The position numbers and the translations under genes are program-made. The notes beneath the pieces were generated by a model. It did not search any database. It was not told the origin of the DNA and saw only the letters and a list, made by a program, of their open reading frames with translations. Of a DNA stretch of 64,000 nt, positions 57,955 through 64,000 are shown one piece after another; within the stretch, counting starts at the first letter, position 1, and each line of letters begins with the position of its first letter. Source of the stretch: Atrina japonica (taxonomy: Eukaryota; Mollusca; Bivalvia; Pterioida; Pinnidae); NCBI GenBank assembly GCA_030159075.1, contig BROG01000924.1, positions 155,150-219,149 of the forward strand, written 5' to 3'.

Positions 57955-60900
57955 GGCTTTTGGTACAGGTACAGTATGGTAACCATGAAAACAAATGTGG
58001 TACAGTATGGTAACTATAAAAACAAATGTGGTACAGTATGGTAACCATGAAAATAAATGTGGTACAGTATGGTAACCATGAAAACAAATGTGGTACAGTA
58101 TGGTAACCATGAAAACAAATGTGGTACAGTATGATAACAATGAAAAAAATGTGGTACAGTATGGTAACCATGAAAATAAATGAGGTACAGTATGGTAACC
58201 ATGAAAACAAATGAGGTACAGTATGGTAACCATGAAAATAAATGAGGTACAGTGTGGTAACCATGAAAAAAATGTAGTACAGCATGGTAACCATGCAAAA
58301 AATGTGGTACAGTATGGTAACCATGAAAAAAGAATGCTACAGTATGGTAACCATGAAAAAAATGTGGTATAGTATGGTAACAATGGAAAGAAATGTGGTA
58401 CAGTATGGTAAGTATGAAAAAATGTGGTATAGTATGGTAACCATGGAAAGAAATGTGGTACAGTATGGTAACCATGAAAAAATGTGGTACAGTATGCTAA
58501 CCACGAAAGAAATGTTGTACAGTATGGTAACCGTGAAAAAATGTGGTACAGAATGGTAACCATGAAAAAAATGTGGTACAATATGGTAACCATGAAACAA
58601 AATGTAGTGCAGTATGGTAAACCTGGAAAAAAAATGTTGTACAGTATGGTAACCATGAAAAAATATGGTACAGTATGGAAACCATAAAAAAGATGTGGTA
58701 CAGTATGGTAACCATGAAAAAAATGTGGTACATTATGGTAATCATGAAAAAAATGTGTAACAGTAAGGTAAACATGAAAAACAATGTGGTACAGTATGGT
58801 AACCATGGAAAGAAATGTGGTACAGTATGGTAACCACGAAAAAAATGTGGTACAGTATGGTAATCATGAAAAAAAGTGATACAGTATGGTAACCATGATA
58901 AAAATGTGGTACAGTATGGTAACCATGAAAAAAAAAATGTAGTGCAGTATGGTAACCATGAAAAAATGTGGTACAGTATTGTAACCATGAAAAAAATGTG
59001 TTACAGTATGGTAATCATGAAAAAATGTGGTACAGTATGGTAACCATGAAAAAATATGGTACAGTAAGGAAACCATGAAAAAAATGTGGTAAGGAATGGT
59101 AACCATGAAAAAAAATGTGTTACAGTATGGTAAGCATGATAAAAGGTGGTACAGTATTGTAACCATGGAAAGAAATGTGGTACAGTATAGTAACCATGAA
59201 AAAATGTGTTACAGTATGATAATTATGAAGAAAAGATGGTACAGTATGGTAACCACGAAAAAAATGTGGTATAGTATGGTAACCATGAAAAAAATGTGGT
59301 AGAGTATGGTAACCATGAAAAATAATGTGGTACAGTATAGTAATCATTGAAAGAAATGTGGTACAGTATGGTAACCATGAAAACAATGTAGTGCAATATG
59401 ATAACACTGGAAAAAGAATGTGGTACAGTATGGTAATCATGAAAAAAATGTGGTACAGTATGGTAACCATGGAAAAAGAATGTGGTACAGTATGGTAACC
59501 ATGAAAAAAATGTGTTACAGTATGGTAATCATGAAAAAAAAATGTGGTACAGTATGGTAACCATGAAAAAAATGTGTTACTGTATGGTAATCATGAAAAA
59601 AAAAAATGTGGTACAGTATGGTAACCATGGAAAGAAATGTGGTACAGTATGGTAACCATGAAAAAAATGAAGTGCAATATGGTAACACTGCAAAAAGAAT
59701 GTGGTACAGTATGGTAACCATGAAAAAACTGTGGTACAATATGGTAACCATGAAAAAAAAATGTAGTGTAGTATGGTAACCCTGGAAAAAAATGTTGGAC
59801 AATATGGTAACCATGAAAAAAATGTGGTACAGTATGGTAATCATGAAAAAAATGTGGTACAGTATGGTAAACATGGAAAGAAATGTGGTACAGTATGGTA
59901 ACCATGAAATAATTATGGTACAGTATGGTAACCAAGAAATAAAATGTGGTACAGTATGGTAACCAAGAAAAAATGTGATAGAGTATGGTAACCATGAAAA
60001 ATAATGAGGTACAGTATGGTACCAATGAACAAAATGTGGTACAGTATGGTAACGATGAAAAAAAATTTGGTACAGTATGGTAACCATAAAAAAAATGTAG
60101 TACAGCATGGTAACCATGAAAAAAATGTGGTACAGTATGGTAACCTTGAAAGAAATGTGGTACAGTATGGTAACCATGAAAAAAATGTGGTACAGTATGG
60201 TAACCATGGAAAAAATGTGGTACAGTATGGTAACCATGGAAAAAATGTGGTACAGTATGGTAACCATGGAAAGAAATGTGGGACAGTATGGTAACCATGA
60301 AATAATTATGGTACAGTATGGTAACCACGAATAAAAATGTGGTACAGTATGGTGACCATGAAAAAATGTGGTAGAGTATGGTAACCATGAAAAATAATGT
60401 GATACAGTAGAAAAAAAATGTAGTACAGCATGGTAATCTTGAATACAATATTGTACAATATGGTAACCACGATAAAAATGTGGTACAGTATGGTAACCAT
60501 GAAAAAAATGTGGTACAGTATGGTAATCTTGAAAAAAATGTGCTACATTATGGTAACCATGGAAAGAAATGTGGTACAGTATGGTAACCATGTATGAATT
60601 ATGGTACAGTATGGTAACCACGAAAAAAATGTGGTACAGTATGGTAACCATGAAAAAAATGTGGTACAGTATGGTAATCATGAAAAAAATGTGCTACATT
60701 ATGGTAACTATGAAAAAAATGTGGTACAGTATGGTAATCATGAAAAAAATGTGCTACATTATGGTAACCATGGAAAGAAATGTGGTACAGTATGGTAACC
60801 ATGTATGAATTATGGTACAGTATGGTAACCACGATAAAAATGTGGTACAGTATGGTAACCATGAAAAAAATGTGGTACAGTATGGTAATCATGAAAAAAA

Positions 60901-63900
60901 TGTGCTACATTATGGTAACCATGGAAAGAAATGTGGTACAGTATGGTAACCATGTATGAATTATGGTACAGTATGGTAACCACGAAAAAAATATGGTACA
61001 GTATGGTAACCATAAAAAAATGTGGTACAGTATGGTTACCAAGAAAAAACTGGCACAGTATGGTAACCATGAACAAAATGTGGTACAGTATGGTAACCAT
61101 GGAAAAATGTGGTACAGTATGGTAACCATGAAAAAAATGTGGTACAGTATGGTAACCATGAAAACAATGTGGTACAGTATGATAACCATTAAAAATGTGG
61201 TACAATATGGTAAGTATGAAAATTGCGGTACAGTTTGGTAACCATGGAATGAAATGTGGTACAGTATGGTAACAATGGAAAGAAATGTGGTACGTTATGG
61301 TAACCATTTAAAATGTGGTATAGTATGGTTACCACGAAAAAAATGTGGTACAGTATGCTAACGATGAAAAAAATGTGGTAGAGTATGGTAACCATGAACA
61401 AAATGTAGTGCAATATGGTAACACTGGAAAAAGAATGTGTTACAGTATGGTAACCATGAAAAAATGTGGTAGAGTATGGTAAAAATGAAAAAAATGTGGT
61501 ACAGTATGGTAACCATCAAAAGAAATGTGGTACAGTATGGTTATCATGAAAAAATGTGGTACAGTATGGTAACCACGAATAAATTGTGGTACAGTATGGT
61601 AACCTTTGAAAAATAATGTTGTACAATATGGTAACCATGAAAAACATATGGTACTGTATGCTAACTCATTAAAAAAAATGTGATAGAGTATGGTAACCCT
61701 GAACAAATGTAGTAGAGTATGGAAACCATGAAAAAATATGGTACAGTATGGTAACCATAAAAAAAATGTGGTACAGTATGGTAACTATGAAAAATAAATG
61801 TGGTACAGTATGGTAACCATGAGGAAAAATGTTGCACAGTATGATAACCATGAAAAAATGTGGTACAGTATTGTGAGCATGAAAAAATATGGTAAACATG
61901 AAAGAGATGTGGTTCAGTATTGTAACCATGAAGAAAAATGTGGTACAGTATGGTATCCATGAAAAAATGTAGTAGAGTATGGAAACCATGAAAAAATATG
62001 GTACAGTATGGTAACCATGAAAAAAATGTGGTACAGTATGGTAACTATGAAAAATAAATGTGGTACAGTATGGTAACCATGAGGAAAAATGTTGCACAGT
62101 ATGATAACCATGAAAAAATGTGGTACAGTATTGTGAGCATGAAAAAATGTGGTACAGTATGGTAAACATGAAAGAGATGTGGTTCAGTATTGCAACCATG
62201 AAGAAAAATGTGGTACAGTATGGTATCCATGAAGAAAAAATGTGGCACAGTATAGTAACGATGAATAAAAATGTGGTACAATATGGTAACCATGAAAAAA
62301 TTTGGTACAGTATGGAAACCATGAAAATAATGTGTTACAGTATGGTAATCATGAAAAAAATGTGGTACAGTATGAAAACTATGAAAAAATATGGTTCATA
62401 TTGTAACTATGAAGAAAAATGTGGTACAGTATGGTATCCATAAAAAAAAAATGTGGCACAGTATAGTTACCATAAAAAATGTGGTACAATATGGTAACCA
62501 TGAAAAAATTTGGTACAGTATGGAAACCATGAAAATAATGTGTTACAATATGGTAATCATGAAAAAAATGTGGTACAGTATGGTAACCATGGAAAGAAAT
62601 GTGGTACAGTATGGTAACCATGGAAAGAAATGTGGTACAGTATGGTAACCATGAAAAATGTGGTACAGTATGGTTACCACGAAAAAAATGTGGTACAGTA
62701 TGCTAACGATGAAAAAAATGTGGTAGAGTATGGTAACTATGAAAAAAATGTAGTGCAATATGGTAACACTGGAAAAAAAATGTGTTACAGTATGGTAACC
62801 ATGAAAAAATGTGCTAGAGTATGGTAACAATGAAAAAAATGTGGTACAGTATGGTAATCATGAAAAAAATGTGGTACAGTATGGTAATCATCAAGAGAAA
62901 TGTGGTACAGTATGGTAATCATGAAAAAATGTGGTACAGTATGGTAACCACGAATAAAATGTGGTACAGTATGGTAACCTTTGAAAAATTATGTTGTACA
63001 ATATGGTAACCATGAAAAACATTTGGTACTGTATGCTAACTCATGAAAAAAAATGTGATAGAGTATGGTAACCATGAAGAAATGTGGTAGAATATGGAAG
63101 CCATGAAAAAATATGGTACAGTATGGTAACCATGAAAAAAGGTGGTACAGTATGGTAACTATGAAAAATAAATGTGGTACAGCATGGTAAACATGAGGAA
63201 AAATGTTGCACAGCATGATAACCATGAAAAAATGTGGTACAGTATTGTGAGCATGAAAAAATGTGATACAGTATGGAAAACATGAAAGAGATGTGGTTCA
63301 GTATTGTAACCATGAAGAAAAATGTGGTACAGTATGGTAACCATGAAAAAAAAGTGGCACAGTATGGTAACCATGAAAAAAATGTGGTACAGTATGGTTA
63401 CCATGAAAACAATGTGGTACAGTATGATAACCATTAAAAATTTGGTACAATATGGTAACTAAGAAAATTGTGGTACAGTATGGTAACCATGCAAAAAAAT
63501 GTGTTACAGTATGCTAACCCATGAAAAAAATGTGGTCCAGTATGGTAACCATGAAAAAATGTGGTACAGTATTTTAACTATGAAAAAAATGTTGTACAGT
63601 ATGGAAACCATGAAGAAAATGTGGCACAGTTTGATAACGATGAAAGAAATGTAATACAGTATGGTGAACATGAAAAAAAAACTGTGGTACAGTATTGTAA
63701 CCATGAAAAAATGTGGTACAGTATGATAACCATGAAAAAAATGTCGTACAGTATGGTAACCATGAAAAAATATGGTTCAGTATTGCAACCATGAAGAAAA
63801 ATGTGGCACAGTTTGGTAACCATGAAAAAAAATGTGGCACTGTATAGTAACCATGATAAAAATGTGGTACAATATGGTAACCATGAAAAATATGGTACAG

Positions 63901-64000
63901 TAAGGAAACTATTGAAAAAATGTGGTACAGTATGGTAACCATGAAAAAAATGTGTTACGGTATGGTAAGCATGAAAAAAAGGTGGTACAGTATTGTAACC
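57955..64000. repeat. Satellite of about 30-bp units, roughly 200 copies, runs off the window
   Basis: The unit is GTACAGTATGGTAACCATGA followed by an A-run and ATGTG. The A-run length varies from four to nine, so units are 28-33 bp. The core ATGGTAACCAT is a near-palindrome and includes a GGTNACC site. Because the unit is close to a multiple of three, both strands show long open frames, up to 388 codons of decapeptide repeats on the minus strand. They are not genes. Longer blocks within the array are duplicated. Confidence 0.95.

Noticed and set aside
57830..63942. Long minus-strand frames of decapeptide repeats and plus-strand counterparts
   Set aside because: They are by-products of the 30-bp satellite. 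Frames shift with A-run length, and both strands are equally open.

Overview
This is a eukaryotic, AT-rich, repeat-dominated window with very little coding DNA. The gene has introns with GT-AG borders, and the rest is satellites, foldback elements, a Penelope-like element, a tRNA-derived SINE and an LTR retroelement. The repeat types, and the recurring palindrome GTCGTGCGCACGAC, look like a bivalve mollusc or close lophotrochozoan. That placement is inference from memory of such genomes.

Layout: 1-10,108 holds dispersed and tandem repeats and no gene I can support. Inside it, 5,208-8,725 looks like an assembly fault: two indel-riddled copies of one sequence flank 2.7 kb of abnormal A/C-rich and then G-rich sequence. 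10,109-21,901 is one LTR retroelement of 11.8 kb with a CTTT target duplication and TGTAA...TTACA ends. Its order is gag, protease, reverse transcriptase, RNase H, integrase, a block of small accessory frames, and an env gene of the baculovirus-F/errantivirus type. The reading frames are cut by many small indels although the motifs survive. 21,955-26,240 holds nested foldback elements and short satellites. 26,240-36,690 is a 10.5 kb satellite of 74-bp monomers.

36,815-49,715 carries the one convincing cellular gene. Six exons on the plus strand encode an organic solute transporter alpha (OSTalpha/SLC51A family) protein; its N-terminal exon is not identified. Its introns are full of tandem arrays. 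49,930-57,950 holds Penelope-like element fragments, foldback elements, a SINE, low-complexity DNA and a possible terminal exon on the minus strand. 57,955-64,000 is a 30-bp satellite that runs off the window.

How the parts work together: the retroelement has its own promoter and poly(A) signal in the 5' LTR, a strong splice donor in the leader and a strong splice acceptor 15 bp before env. This predicts a full-length gag-pol RNA and a spliced env RNA, as in retroviruses. The transporter is an unrelated host gene expected to act in a membrane with a beta subunit. Most long open frames elsewhere are by-products of satellites and should not be annotated as proteins.
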